Below the pieces are notes generated by a model. It was given only the letters and a program-made list of their open reading frames with translations, searched no databases and was not told where the DNA came from. The translations under genes were made by a program, and so were the position numbers. DNA of 64,000 nucleotides from Inquilinus limosus DSM 16000 (lineage in GTDB: Bacteria; Pseudomonadota; Alphaproteobacteria; DSM-16000; Inquilinaceae): NCBI RefSeq assembly GCF_000423185.1, contig NZ_AUHM01000002.1, positions 491,320 through 555,319 of the forward strand, given 5' to 3'. This document shows, piece after piece, positions 42,067 to 51,376 of this stretch (the stretch's first letter is position 1; every line of letters begins with the position of its first letter).

Positions 42067-43248
42067 ATGCCGCTGACGGCGTTCTTCTCCGAACAGCTCG
42101 ACCTGATCGAGGATTTCCTGGACGCGCCGGTCCCGGCCGTCCGCATCGTCCTGATCGATCCGGAGATGCGGGGGATTCTCCTGCGCATGCTGGCCGGGCT
42201 GGACGAGCAGGAGGATTTCCGTCACCTGCTGATCGCGCGCGACGCCGCCTTCCACGATCCCGCCGGCTGGTTCGGGGGCCTGCTCGACAGCCTGAACGCA
42301 CAGATCGAGCAGCATGCGGAAGCCCTGGCCGAAGCCGGCGTGGAGCCCGGACCGGACGAGGACGGGCGGTCCCCGCCGTGGCGGTTCCTCGGGCGCGCGG
42401 AGCGGCTGGCCGAGACCCTGCCCGCGGCGGTCGGCAGCCTCGTTTTCCTGATCCACCCCGATTCGGTGGAAGACCGCGAGAGCTTCGCCCGATCCGTCAC
42501 CTTCCTGGCCGACAAGGTCTCGAGCCGACGGCTGAAATTCATCGTCCTCGACGAGCGGCGCGCGCCGTGCCTGGCCGCGCTGGCGTCGGGCCATCCCAAG
42601 GCGGACACCCAGACCTTCTGGTGCTCGCCGCCGGAGATGGAACGGCGGGTGAACGAGGTGCTGGAGCAGTCCGCCGCCTCCCCGTCGGACCGCCGGCGGG
42701 CGCTGATGATGGCCGCCGGCTTCGCCTTCTCGAACCGAGACTATCCGCGGGCCGAGGCGCTGCAGCGGCAGCAGCTCGAGGCCGCGGAATCGGCCGGCGA
42801 ACCGGTGGAGCAGGCGATCGGCGCCTATGGCCTCGGCAACACGCTGCTGGCGGCGGGGCGGCCGGAGGAAGGGGCCGAGGCGTTCCTGCGGGCCTGCGAT
42901 CTCTGCGTCGCGCACGGGCTGAACGAACTGGCGCCGATGGCCTACACCAATCTCGGCGTCGCGCTGCACCGCCTCGGCAACTTCGAGCAGGCCTTCGAGG
43001 CGATGCGCGTCGGCAGCCGGTTCTTCCGGGCGCAGGGCAACCGGCCGGGCGAGGCCTTCGTCTGCGACAACCTGGCGAAGATGTATCAGGAGCGGGGTCA
43101 GCCGGACGAAGCGGCCCGGGTCTGGCGCTATGCGCAAGGCCTGTATGACGGCATCACCAATCCGGACCTGCAGGATGTGCGGGAGGCCGGCAGCGCCGAC
43201 ATCCGCGAGAAGCTGGAACAGCTGGGGCAGGCCGGCCATGGCGCTTGA
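42067..43248 (+). CDS. TPR-containing protein, likely T6SS effector adaptor
   Basis: The 393-residue protein has an N-terminal unknown domain (about residues 1-195, PLTAFFSEQLDLIEDFLDAPVPAVRIVLIDPEM...) and C-terminal TPR-like helices (about 220-385: IGAYGLGNTLLAAGRPEEGAEAFLRAC, MAYTNLGVALHRLGNFEQAFEAM, VCDNLAKMYQERGQPDEAARVW). It lies between vgrG and the Rhs gene and overlaps the Rhs start by 11 bases, implying coupled expression. The position is that of T6SS adaptors (such as DUF4123/DUF2169 proteins), but the sequence does not resemble those families. Confidence 0.75.
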   Translation: MPLTAFFSEQLDLIEDFLDAPVPAVRIVLIDPEMRGILLRMLAGLDEQEDFRHLLIARDAAFHDPAGWFGGLLDSLNAQIEQHAEALAEAGVEPGPDEDGRSPPWRFLGRAERLAETLPAAVGSLVFLIHPDSVEDRESFARSVTFLADKVSSRRLKFIVLDERRAPCLAALASGHPKADTQTFWCSPPEMERRVNEVLEQSAASPSDRRRALMMAAGFAFSNRDYPRAEALQRQQLEAAESAGEPVEQAIGAYGLGNTLLAAGRPEEGAEAFLRACDLCVAHGLNELAPMAYTNLGVALHRLGNFEQAFEAMRVGSRFFRAQGNRPGEAFVCDNLAKMYQERGQPDEAARVWRYAQGLYDGITNPDLQDVREAGSADIREKLEQLGQAGHGA

Positions 43249-46200
43249 TCCGAACGCGGTCGGCGGGGTCATCGCCCGCGGCGGCAATGCGGCGCACACG
43301 GCCCAGTCCGCCGCAGGCGAACACAACGCGCTGGATGTCTGGACCCACACCGCCCAGGGCGCCGGCCGGCAGGGCGCCACCGGATCGATGGACCTCAGCC
43401 ATATCGGCTCGACCCCGGTCGGCGATGTCCCCGGCGCCCTGGCGGGGCAGGCCGGCAGCCTGGTCGACGCGGTGAAGGCGATCGGCGCCGCCGACGGCGC
43501 CCTGGCCACGACCGGCGCCACCTTCGCCGCGCTGACTTCGGCGGAGCAGCTGCTCTCGATCCCGTTCTCGGCCATCCCCTTCCCGGCCCTGCCGGCGGTG
43601 CGGATCCTCGACATGGCCATCGGGCTGCCGCACGCCCACAGCCATCCGCCGAACCTAATTCCGCCGGCGCCGCCGATCCCCCTGCCGAGCTTCGGCCCGG
43701 TGATCCCGATCCCCTTCCTGTCGGGGGCCAGCACGGTGCTGATCAACGGCATGCCGGCGGGCCGCTGCCTCGATATGGGGCTGGGGATCTGGTGCGGCGG
43801 CTATTTCCCGATGTACGAGATCTTCCTCGGCTCCTCCTCGGTCTGGATCGAGGGGATGCGCGCGGCCCGGCTCGGCGTCGACATCACCAAGCACTGCGTC
43901 TTCTCGTCCTTCAAGGTCGCGCCGGGCGACCCGCCGCTGGGCGTGCCGATCGGCACCACCGTGACGGCGAGCCCGAACGTCATCATCGGCGGCGTGCCGA
44001 TGCCGTCGCTGACGGCGTTCGCCATCGGCGCCGCGATGAAGGGGATCGGCAAGGGCCTCGGCAAGCTGGCCGGCCTGGCACGGGCCGGCGTGAAGAGCGG
44101 GATGTCGAAGCTGCCGCGGGTCTCCCGCGCGGTCGACAATCTCGCGGCGCATGCGCGCGGCCTCGGCACCCGCCTCAAGGACCGCATCGGGAAGCTGCTC
44201 GGCGATCCCGTCGATATGGCGACCGGCGACTGGGTCGATGTCCGCACCGACATCGAGATCCCCGGCGTCCTGCCGCTTGAGCTGACACGCGTCCACCGCT
44301 CCGGCTGCGATGTCCAGGGCGCGCTCGGGCGGCGCTGGTACGACAGCTGGAGCCAGCACCTGATCCGCGATTTCGAGCGGGACGCGGTGATCTGGGTCCG
44401 CGACGACAGCGCCGAATTCGCCTTCCCCTGGCCGGGCCGCCGGGGCATCGGCGAGAATCCGCTGCTGCCGCGGCTGCGGCTCGAGATCCGCGGCGGGGAG
44501 GCCCGGATCGTCGACATCGTCGACGGGGCCTACTGGGCCTTCGCCACGCCGGCCGACGGGCCGTCGCCGATCACCGCCATCGGCGACCGGCACGGCAACC
44601 GGATCGATTTCGAGCGCGACGGCCGAGGCCGGCTGCACGCGGTCAGCCACACCGACGGGCACGAGCTGTCGGTCGAGACCGACGCGGAGGGCCACATCCT
44701 GGCGGTGCACATGCTCTCCGACCCCACGGGGCAGGAGGGACGACCGCTGACGCTGGTGCGCTATGGCTACGACGCGCGCGGCTATCTCGAATTCGTCGAC
44801 AGCCTGTCCGGCGGCATCTTCCACTACCGCACCGACGACGAAGGTCGCGTCATCCGCTGGGCCGACAGCCTGAAGACCTGGGCCGAGATCGACTACGACG
44901 AAAGCGGCCGGGTGGTGGCGACGCGCGCCGCGGACGACCTGTTCCACGACCGCTACGAATATGACGACGCCGAGCGTCTGGTCCGGCAGATCGCCGCCAA
45001 CGGCGCAGTCACCACGTTCCGCAGCGACGAACGGGGGCAGGTGGTCGAGCGGACCGACGCCGAGGGCGGCGTCGCGCGCCAGGAATGGTCCGAGCGTGGC
45101 GAGCTTCTCGCCTGCGTGGACGAGCTCGGGCATCGGACCGAATACAGCTACGACGCGTTCGGCAATCGGACGGAGATCCGCCATCCCGACGGCACCCGCC
45201 AAAGCTTTCTGTTCGACGGCCAGGGCCGTCCGGCCGGCTTCGTCGATCCGGCCGGCCATCGTTGGACGGAAACTTGCGACCACGACGGCAATCCGGTCCG
45301 GATCGTCGATCCGCTCGGCGGGATGATCGAATATCAGTATGACGGAAAGGGGCGCATCCACACCGTCACGACGACCACGGCTCCCGATGCGCCGAAGGCC
45401 GTCTCCCGGCTCGAATACGATGCCTTCGGACGGGTTGTCGGGATCATCGATTCCCGCGGCGGGCATAGCACGATGACCTACGACAGGCTCGGCCGCGTTC
45501 TGTCGCGGCGCGATCCTGTCGGCGAGCAGACCCGCTTCGCCTATGACATGCGCGGCAACATGACCGAAGCCGTTCTGGCCGACGGCACACGGATCGCCGT
45601 GGCGTATGACAGTGAGGGCAACCTCGTCCGGTTCCGAAACGGCGAGGGTCATACCACGCGCTACACCTACGGCGCCTTCGACCTGCTGTACGAGGTGACC
45701 GACGCCGAAGGGGGGCGCTATCGTTATGAATACGATGGGAGCCGACGCCTGACGGCCATCATCAATCCGAAAGGCGAGCGCACCAGCCTCATCTATGACC
45801 GCGCCGGCCGGCTGGTCGAGGAGACCGATTTCGGTGGCCGAACCTCTTCCTACCGGCACGATGCCGCCGGTCGCGTAGTCGAACGGGTCGAGCCGGACGG
45901 TGCCATCCGCCGCTACGTCCGCGATCCGGCCGGCCGGGTGGTCGAGGAGATAACAGCCGAGGGCAGCCGTCGCTTTGCCTACGACGAGCGTGGCCTGCCG
46001 GTGGAGGCTAGCCTCGACGGGCACACCGTCACCTGGACTCACGATGCGCTCGGCCGAGTGATCGCCGAGGCTCAAGACGGCGTCGAGGTCCAATCCTGTT
46101 ACGACGGGGCAGGCGGTCGGATCGAGCTCAAGACGGCACAGGCGGCGGCGCGTTTCGCCTACGATCTGTCAGGGTTGCTGGCCGCGGTCGGCCTCGGCGC

Positions 46201-47776
46201 CGGCGGGGAACTGGCCTTCGGCCACGACCTCCGGGGGCGCGAGACGACGCGAAGCGATCGGCGCGGCTTCTCCCTCCACCAGGATTGGGACGCGCTGGGG
46301 CGGATCGTCCGGCAGCGAGTCGGTGATAGCGGCACGCGTCACGCCGGCGCGTTCGGGAGCGGCGGAGTGCTGGTGGACCGGCTGTGGCATTACGACCGCG
46401 CCTCCAATCCGGTGGCGATCGAGGATTCGCGCTGGCCCACCCTGCACTACGCCTATGACCGCAACGCTCAAATCGTACAGGCGGCGCCCGGCCGACCCCG
46501 GGGCAGTCGCTATGTCGAGGCCTACGTCTATGATGCCGCCCGGAACCTGGCCGGCCGTCAGCGGCTGTCGCCCGAGGCGGAGGAGCCGACCGCGGACGAT
46601 GACGATGCCATACGCCCAATCGCATCCTGGCGGCCGGGCCAGGGCTGGGCGGTCCTGCCGGGCGGCGCCGTCGCAGTGGCCGGGCGAACCCGCTACGTCT
46701 GGGATCGGCGCGGCCGGCTGATCGAGAAACATCGCATCCGCGCCGGCTTCCGGCCGCAGCTCTGGCGGTTCCACTGGGATGATCGCAACCGGTTGGTCGC
46801 GGCGGAAACACCAGAGCATGGGCGCTGGCTGTATCGCTACGACGCAATGGATCGGCGCATCGAGAAGCGCCGGGCAGACGGCGGTGGTACTCGTTATCTC
46901 TGGGACGGCGACGTGGTGGTGGAAGAAGTGCCGCTCGACCACACCGGCGTGGCCGACCCGTCGCGGGCCGTGGTCTGGACCTATGCGCCAGGATCGTCGG
47001 TACCGCTCGCCAAGCGCCAAGGAGAGCGCGTCTGGTATGTGGTGGCCGACCAGATCGGGACACCGCGCGAGCTGGTGACGTCGGATGGCCGTCTGGCTTG
47101 GGCGGCAGTGCACGACACCTGGGGCGCGGTCAACGACAATGCCGCACCCGCGCCCGGAGCCGAGACCGATTGCCCGATCCGCTTCCCGGGACAGTGGCAC
47201 GATCCGGAGACGGGGCTGCACTACAACCGCTTCCGAGTCTACGATCCTGAGACGGGACAATATCTTTCGCCGGACCCGATCGGCTTGCGGGGAGGACTCC
47301 GGACCCACGGATATGTAGACACTCCGACCAGTTGGGTCGATCCGCTCGGCTTGGCCACGTGCCTGACAGCCTTGGGGCTTCGCCACCTCAAGCCCGGATA
47401 CACCTTCCGCCAGGGCATGGCCCATGACCCGGGATTGTCCAACTTCGTGAACGATTTGAAGGCGCGTGGCGTCAACGTCGAAGGCGTCAATCTGGAGATC
47501 ATGGATTCCAGCAACAGGGTGGTGGGGGAGATCGATGTCCTGACCAGCGAAGGTTCGATTCAGTTCAAGGACGGCGTCTCAAGCGCCAGCGCGGTCATTA
47601 CACAACTTAGAGATCGAACGATCCCATTCCTCGAAAATCCGGCCGTATCCTTCATCAACAATTCCGCTGGAGCACCACAGAGAGTGATCGACCGCGTCCT
47701 GAACGGCGTCAGCAGAAATGGGTATCTTATCACTGACGACATCGACACGATCGCCGCCTTGATGAAACCGAGATGA
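43238..47776 (+). CDS. PAAR-like/Rhs polymorphic toxin, putative T6SS effector
   Basis: The 1512-residue protein starts MALDPNAVGGVIARGG. Regions in order: N-terminus; a PAAR-like spike segment (about residues 130-270, with SGASTVLINGMPAGRCLDMG, SSSVWIEGMRAARLGVD and GTTVTASPNVIIGGVPMPS); a loading region; Rhs/YD repeats (about 330-1290, many xYDxxGRxx motifs); the Rhs core closure YDPETGQYLSPDPIGLRGG...PTSWVDPLGLA ending at residue 1373. A variable 139-residue C-terminal domain follows. The Rhs shell normally cages the toxin, cleaved after the DPxGL motif. The next gene is the presumed immunity gene. Confidence 0.92.
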   Translation: MALDPNAVGGVIARGGNAAHTAQSAAGEHNALDVWTHTAQGAGRQGATGSMDLSHIGSTPVGDVPGALAGQAGSLVDAVKAIGAADGALATTGATFAALTSAEQLLSIPFSAIPFPALPAVRILDMAIGLPHAHSHPPNLIPPAPPIPLPSFGPVIPIPFLSGASTVLINGMPAGRCLDMGLGIWCGGYFPMYEIFLGSSSVWIEGMRAARLGVDITKHCVFSSFKVAPGDPPLGVPIGTTVTASPNVIIGGVPMPSLTAFAIGAAMKGIGKGLGKLAGLARAGVKSGMSKLPRVSRAVDNLAAHARGLGTRLKDRIGKLLGDPVDMATGDWVDVRTDIEIPGVLPLELTRVHRSGCDVQGALGRRWYDSWSQHLIRDFERDAVIWVRDDSAEFAFPWPGRRGIGENPLLPRLRLEIRGGEARIVDIVDGAYWAFATPADGPSPITAIGDRHGNRIDFERDGRGRLHAVSHTDGHELSVETDAEGHILAVHMLSDPTGQEGRPLTLVRYGYDARGYLEFVDSLSGGIFHYRTDDEGRVIRWADSLKTWAEIDYDESGRVVATRAADDLFHDRYEYDDAERLVRQIAANGAVTTFRSDERGQVVERTDAEGGVARQEWSERGELLACVDELGHRTEYSYDAFGNRTEIRHPDGTRQSFLFDGQGRPAGFVDPAGHRWTETCDHDGNPVRIVDPLGGMIEYQYDGKGRIHTVTTTTAPDAPKAVSRLEYDAFGRVVGIIDSRGGHSTMTYDRLGRVLSRRDPVGEQTRFAYDMRGNMTEAVLADGTRIAVAYDSEGNLVRFRNGEGHTTRYTYGAFDLLYEVTDAEGGRYRYEYDGSRRLTAIINPKGERTSLIYDRAGRLVEETDFGGRTSSYRHDAAGRVVERVEPDGAIRRYVRDPAGRVVEEITAEGSRRFAYDERGLPVEASLDGHTVTWTHDALGRVIAEAQDGVEVQSCYDGAGGRIELKTAQAAARFAYDLSGLLAAVGLGAGGELAFGHDLRGRETTRSDRRGFSLHQDWDALGRIVRQRVGDSGTRHAGAFGSGGVLVDRLWHYDRASNPVAIEDSRWPTLHYAYDRNAQIVQAAPGRPRGSRYVEAYVYDAARNLAGRQRLSPEAEEPTADDDDAIRPIASWRPGQGWAVLPGGAVAVAGRTRYVWDRRGRLIEKHRIRAGFRPQLWRFHWDDRNRLVAAETPEHGRWLYRYDAMDRRIEKRRADGGGTRYLWDGDVVVEEVPLDHTGVADPSRAVVWTYAPGSSVPLAKRQGERVWYVVADQIGTPRELVTSDGRLAWAAVHDTWGAVNDNAAPAPGAETDCPIRFPGQWHDPETGLHYNRFRVYDPETGQYLSPDPIGLRGGLRTHGYVDTPTSWVDPLGLATCLTALGLRHLKPGYTFRQGMAHDPGLSNFVNDLKARGVNVEGVNLEIMDSSNRVVGEIDVLTSEGSIQFKDGVSSASAVITQLRDRTIPFLENPAVSFINNSAGAPQRVIDRVLNGVSRNGYLITDDIDTIAALMKPR
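47357..47776 (+). other. C-terminal toxin domain of the Rhs protein (possible PD-(D/E)XK-like nuclease)
   Basis: Residues 1374-1512 follow the PxxxxDPLGL boundary. The stretch VVGEIDVLTSEGSIQFKDG (Glu1431, Asp1433, Gln1442, Lys1444) has the E-x-D...(E/Q)-x-K spacing of restriction-endonuclease-fold nucleases, here with Gln in the usual Glu position. The remainder (SASAVITQLRDRTIPFLENPAVSFINN...) suggests alternating helix and strand. No named toxin family was recognised. The base composition is visibly less GC-rich than the Rhs core, as usual for recently exchanged toxin tips. Confidence 0.55.
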
Positions 47777-47780
47777 CCTG

Positions 47781-48263
47781 ATGAGCCGATCATTCATCCT
47801 GTTCTCGACCGCAAGACCGCTGGAGCTGGTCGACGCCCTTTCTCCCTCCTTCGACGGCGATGTGGAGGTCAGGGAGGAGGACGGGCATTACAACATCAGA
47901 GCGCTTTGGAAGGACGGCGCCTTCCTGATATCCCATACGGAAGAGGCAAAGGACGAGACATACGCCATCGGCCTCGAAGACTACCAGGATTCATTACTCT
48001 ATCTGGAAGAATCAGAAAATGAAAGATTCCAGAAAATGGAAATAAGACTATATCACTGCCAGATTCAATGCGAAATCGAACCAGTAAATCGGTTCTTCCT
48101 GTCCATCGATGATTACGCACTGATGATCGACTTTCCGATTTTGATCACCGATACCGAGCTGAAGCCGATGCTGGAAGCCGACATCGGGCTTGACTGGTAT
48201 CGATGGCATCAGACGCGTCTATCGGACCCTGCGGTCAAGGCGAAGTATTACTCCGATCCATAA
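47781..48263 (+). CDS. Putative immunity protein for the Rhs toxin
   Basis: The 160-residue, acidic, soluble protein (DGDVEVREEDGHYNIRALWKDGAFLISHTEEAKDETYAIGLEDYQDSLLYLEESENERF...) starts 4 bases after the toxin stop, the classic place for a cognate immunity gene. Its DNA is distinctly AT-richer (for example 48000-48080) than all neighbours. Acidic character suits neutralising a nucleic-acid-binding toxin. The family is not recognised. Confidence 0.7.
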   Translation: MSRSFILFSTARPLELVDALSPSFDGDVEVREEDGHYNIRALWKDGAFLISHTEEAKDETYAIGLEDYQDSLLYLEESENERFQKMEIRLYHCQIQCEIEPVNRFFLSIDDYALMIDFPILITDTELKPMLEADIGLDWYRWHQTRLSDPAVKAKYYSDP

Positions 48264-48278
48264 CCGTCGCCCGCGCGT

Positions 48279-49352
48279 TTACACCTCCACCTCCACCAGC
48301 GCCGTCTCGGGCTGGGAGCAGCAGGCGAGGATCCAGCCCTCGGCAATCTCGTCGTCGGCGATGCCGCCATTGTGCTCCATCCGCACCTCGCCCCTGAGCT
48401 TGCGCACCAGGCAGGTGCCACAGAGGCCCTGGCGGCAGGCGGTCGGGATGCGCAGGCCGCAGCCTTCCGCCGCCTCCAGCACGGTCTGGCCCGGCAGCAC
48501 CGCGGCCCTGCGGCCGGAGCGGGTGAAGGCCACCTGCATCCCTTCCCCCGCCGCCTCGACCGGCGGCGCGATCGGGGACACGGCCGGCACCGGCGCGGGG
48601 GTGGCGCCGAAGCTCTCCTCGTGCCAGCGCGCGGGCGGCACGCCGAGCTCTCCCGCCAGGCGCCGGGCCGCGTCCATGAACCGGTCCGGGCCGCAGCAGA
48701 ACACCGCCCGCCCGGCGATGTCCGGGCAGAACGCGGACAGGAGCGCCCGGTCCAGCCGGCCACTGGCCCAGCCATCGCCCGCCGGCGCGCCGGTGACGAC
48801 GAAGCGCAGCCTGAGGCCGGACGCGACCTCCGCCATGTAGCCCAGCTCCGACCGGAACAGGAGGTCCTGCGGCCGGCGGGCGAAATGGACATAGACCGCG
48901 TCGGTCTGCGGCGCCGTGTCGAACAGCCAGCGCGCCATCGACATCATCGGCGTGGCGCCGCTGCCGGCCGACAGGAACAGGTAGCGCTCGGCCGGGTGGT
49001 CGAGCAGCGAGAAGCGGCCGGAGGGGCCGTGCGCCGTCAGCGCGTCGCCGACCCTGAGCCGGTCGAACAGCCAGCGCGTGGCGACGCTGTCCTTCTGCGC
49101 CTTGGCGGTGATCTTGGCGTGGTGCGGCCGCGACGGGGTGGAGGCCAGGGTGTAGGTCCGCAGCACCGGCTGCGGCCCTACCGGCAGCTCCAGCGTCACG
49201 AACTGGCCGGGGCGGTAGGAGAACCAGCTGCCGTCCTCCGCCTCGAAGCGGAAGGTGCGGACATCCGGCGCCTCCTCACGGATGCCGATGCAGCGCAGCC
49301 GCGCCGACTTCGCGTTCCACAGCTTCGGCGTCGCGGTCAGAGGGCCGGGCAT
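48279..49352 (-). CDS. gbcB: Glycine betaine demethylase ferredoxin reductase subunit (GbcB)
   Basis: The 357-residue protein combines an FNR-like FAD/NAD(P)H domain (RPGQFVTLELP, RTYTLAST, FLSAGSGATPMMSMARWL, VFCCGPDRFM) with a C-terminal plant-type [2Fe-2S] ferredoxin domain (CGLRIPTACRQGLCGTCLV and a distal Cys in ILACCSQP). It passes electrons to a Rieske oxygenase; the oxygenase gene is just upstream on the same strand, giving the gbcA-gbcB pair that converts glycine betaine to dimethylglycine and formaldehyde. A relative acting on another quaternary amine, such as stachydrine, cannot be excluded. Confidence 0.85.
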   Translation of the reverse strand: MPGPLTATPKLWNAKSARLRCIGIREEAPDVRTFRFEAEDGSWFSYRPGQFVTLELPVGPQPVLRTYTLASTPSRPHHAKITAKAQKDSVATRWLFDRLRVGDALTAHGPSGRFSLLDHPAERYLFLSAGSGATPMMSMARWLFDTAPQTDAVYVHFARRPQDLLFRSELGYMAEVASGLRLRFVVTGAPAGDGWASGRLDRALLSAFCPDIAGRAVFCCGPDRFMDAARRLAGELGVPPARWHEESFGATPAPVPAVSPIAPPVEAAGEGMQVAFTRSGRRAAVLPGQTVLEAAEGCGLRIPTACRQGLCGTCLVRKLRGEVRMEHNGGIADDEIAEGWILACCSQPETALVEVEV

Positions 49353-49393
49353 AGCGGCTTCCCCTGATCTCGGCGACTCAGGCCTTCAATTCT

Positions 49394-49566
49394 TTGTCCC
49401 CCCTCCCCTCGCGGGAGGGGGATAGGGGGAGGGGATTGTCTCGACCCGCACCGGCGTTCAAACGCGGCAAACCGTCCCGGCCCTCGGGGAGACCTCAAAG
49501 CCTTTCGCGCGCAGACGCGCGCAGACCCCTCCCCCCGCCCCCCTCCCGCAAGGGGAGGGGGGACAA
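49394..49566. repeat. Inverted-repeat element between gbcA and gbcB
   Basis: Two 23-base arms, 49394-49416 (starting TTGTCCCCCCTCCCC) and 49544-49566 (ending GGGGAGGGGGGACAA), are reverse complements with one mismatch. The 127-base centre holds further CCCCTCC/GGAGGGG tracts. It fills most of the 253-base gap inside the gbc gene pair and could reduce or process the downstream gbcB transcript. Confidence 0.75.
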
Positions 49567-49605
49567 GGAAGGGAGCCGCAGTGCTTCTCTTCAAGCTGGG
49601 GCCCC

Positions 49606-50850
49606 TCAAGCCACGTCGCGGATCGTGGCGGTGCCGCCGCCAAGCCGGCCGGAGATGGTGTCGGCGTACCAGTCGACGAACTGGATCACCGCGCCCTCGT
49701 GCAGCCGCGAATAGGGCCCAGGCTCATAGGCCGGGGACAGGATGCCGCGCTGGTTCTCCTCGACGATGCGGCGGTCCTCGTCATTGGTCGCGGTCCACAC
49801 CTCGGTCAGGGCCTGCAGGTCGTAGTCGACGCCCTCGACCGCGTCCTTGTGCACCAGCCATTTGGTGGTGACCTCGGTCTCGGTCGGGCTGATCGGCAGC
49901 ACCCGGAAGCTGAGCGCGTGGTCGGCCAACAGATGGTTCCAGCTGTTCGGGTAGTGGTACAGCAGCATCGAGCCGAGCCGCGCGGTCGGGAAGTCGGCCA
50001 GCAGGCGTTTCACCGCCGGCTCTCCGCTCATCGTCATCGAATGGGCGTCGTTGATGAAGGGAATCCGCATCACCCGGTACTGCAGGTCGGGCGAGATCCG
50101 GAACCGGCTGGGCAGGCCCAACGCCTCGCAGCGCTGCCAGTGGCCGAGGATCTCGGGGCTCTCCTCCATCCCGTCCCGGCCGCCGGTCAGGGTCGGCTGA
50201 TCGGAGAAGACGCGGCACAGCTCCGGATGGTTGCCGGAGCAGTGGTAGCATTCCCGGTTGTTCTCCATCACCAGCTTCCAGTTGCCGCGCTCGATGATGG
50301 TCGAGCTGTGGGCGACCTTGGCTTCGGCCAGCCGGTGCGGCGCCATATAGGGCTCGACCATGCGGCGGAACGGCTCGAAGTCGCGCGGCTGCTCGGCCAG
50401 CGAGAGGAAGATCCAGCCGGCGACCTCCTCGCATGCCACCGGCTTCAGCCCGAACTGCGCGGCGTCGATGTCGCCCATCATGTCGCGGGCGAAGACCAGC
50501 TTGCCCTCGAGGTCGTAGGTCCACTGGTGATAGGGGCAGACCAGGCGGGGGCGCGAGCCGCGCTCGTCCGTGCACAGGCGCGAGCCGCGGTGGCGGCAGA
50601 CATTGTGGAAGGCGCGGACGGCGCCGTCGCGGCCGCGCACCACGATCACCGGATAGTCGCCGATCTGCACGGTCAGGAAGTCGCCCGGCCGCGCCACCTC
50701 GCAGGCATGGCCGATGAACAGCCACTCCCGGTAGAAGATGTGCTCCAGGTCCAGCGCGTGATAGGCGGGGCTGGTGTAGAAGTCCCGCTTCAGGCTGAAG
50801 CCCGGCGCGCGGGAGAGCAGATCCATCAACATGGCCGAACGCGCTTCCAT
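49606..50850 (-). CDS. gbcA: Glycine betaine demethylase Rieske oxygenase subunit (GbcA)
   Basis: The 414-residue oxygenase has a Rieske [2Fe-2S] centre (NVCRHRGSRLC about residues 83-93 and LVCPYHQWTYD) and a mononuclear iron site (NWKLVMENNRECYHCSGNHPELC, with two His). Overall sequence (LSRAPGFSLKRDFYTSPAYHALDLEHIFYREWLFIGHACEVARPGD) matches GbcA of betaine catabolism. ATG at 50850 is preferred: GGAGGAT lies upstream and the longer opening lacks family similarity. It works with GbcB. Confidence 0.88.
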   Translation of the reverse strand: MEARSAMLMDLLSRAPGFSLKRDFYTSPAYHALDLEHIFYREWLFIGHACEVARPGDFLTVQIGDYPVIVVRGRDGAVRAFHNVCRHRGSRLCTDERGSRPRLVCPYHQWTYDLEGKLVFARDMMGDIDAAQFGLKPVACEEVAGWIFLSLAEQPRDFEPFRRMVEPYMAPHRLAEAKVAHSSTIIERGNWKLVMENNRECYHCSGNHPELCRVFSDQPTLTGGRDGMEESPEILGHWQRCEALGLPSRFRISPDLQYRVMRIPFINDAHSMTMSGEPAVKRLLADFPTARLGSMLLYHYPNSWNHLLADHALSFRVLPISPTETEVTTKWLVHKDAVEGVDYDLQALTEVWTATNDEDRRIVEENQRGILSPAYEPGPYSRLHEGAVIQFVDWYADTISGRLGGGTATIRDVA

Positions 50851-51376
50851 ACCCGATCCTCCATGGGCACGGTCGCAGATGTGGCATCCGGGTACGCGCG
50901 CTCGGCGACCGGGCCGGTCCCTCGCGAACATGCCCGCCGACCGCCCACCGCGATCACCGAGACAAACTCCGTCGAGGCTGGTTTCCGGGCTTCGGCGGGC
51001 TTCCTGGCCGGTGCGGCGCCTTCCCGGATCGCTCCAGTGGCCCCTGCCGCACCTTCACCGCCGTAACCGTTGCGGGGGCAGCGCCGGACTTCCACCGGCT
51101 TCCCAATTATCCGGCCCGCCGCCGCTCTGTTCCGCGGCCTCGGACCGGCACCTCTTGGCGGGGATCATGGCGCGACTCCGCGGCCCCGCACGCTCCAGAG
51201 CCGACACGCCATGACGCGGCTGCGACACGAATCCTGTGCCGGCCGCGGCACGGCATTTTCTGCTGCCGGACGGCCGCGTCTCGCCAGCTCCTGCCGCCGC
51301 ACGGCGCGAATGCGCAGCCCTTGCCGTCGGCGCCGGGGCATTAACTGGAAAGCAGAGCCATCTGGAGAACGCCGCC
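50851..51376. other. Divergent intergenic region, 526 bases
   Basis: The region separates gbcA (minus) from a haloacid dehalogenase gene (plus) and should hold both promoters. The possible frames here are low-complexity (Arg/Pro/Ala-rich) and match nothing. No clear operator, riboswitch or RNA gene was recognised; a GbdR-type activator site might be expected but I cannot identify one. Confidence 0.5.

Noticed and set aside
43655-46093. An 812-residue open frame antisense to the Rhs gene
   Set aside because: The long frame follows from the codon bias and repeats of the Rhs sequence. Repetitive IDDP-like strings are reverse images of YD repeats.
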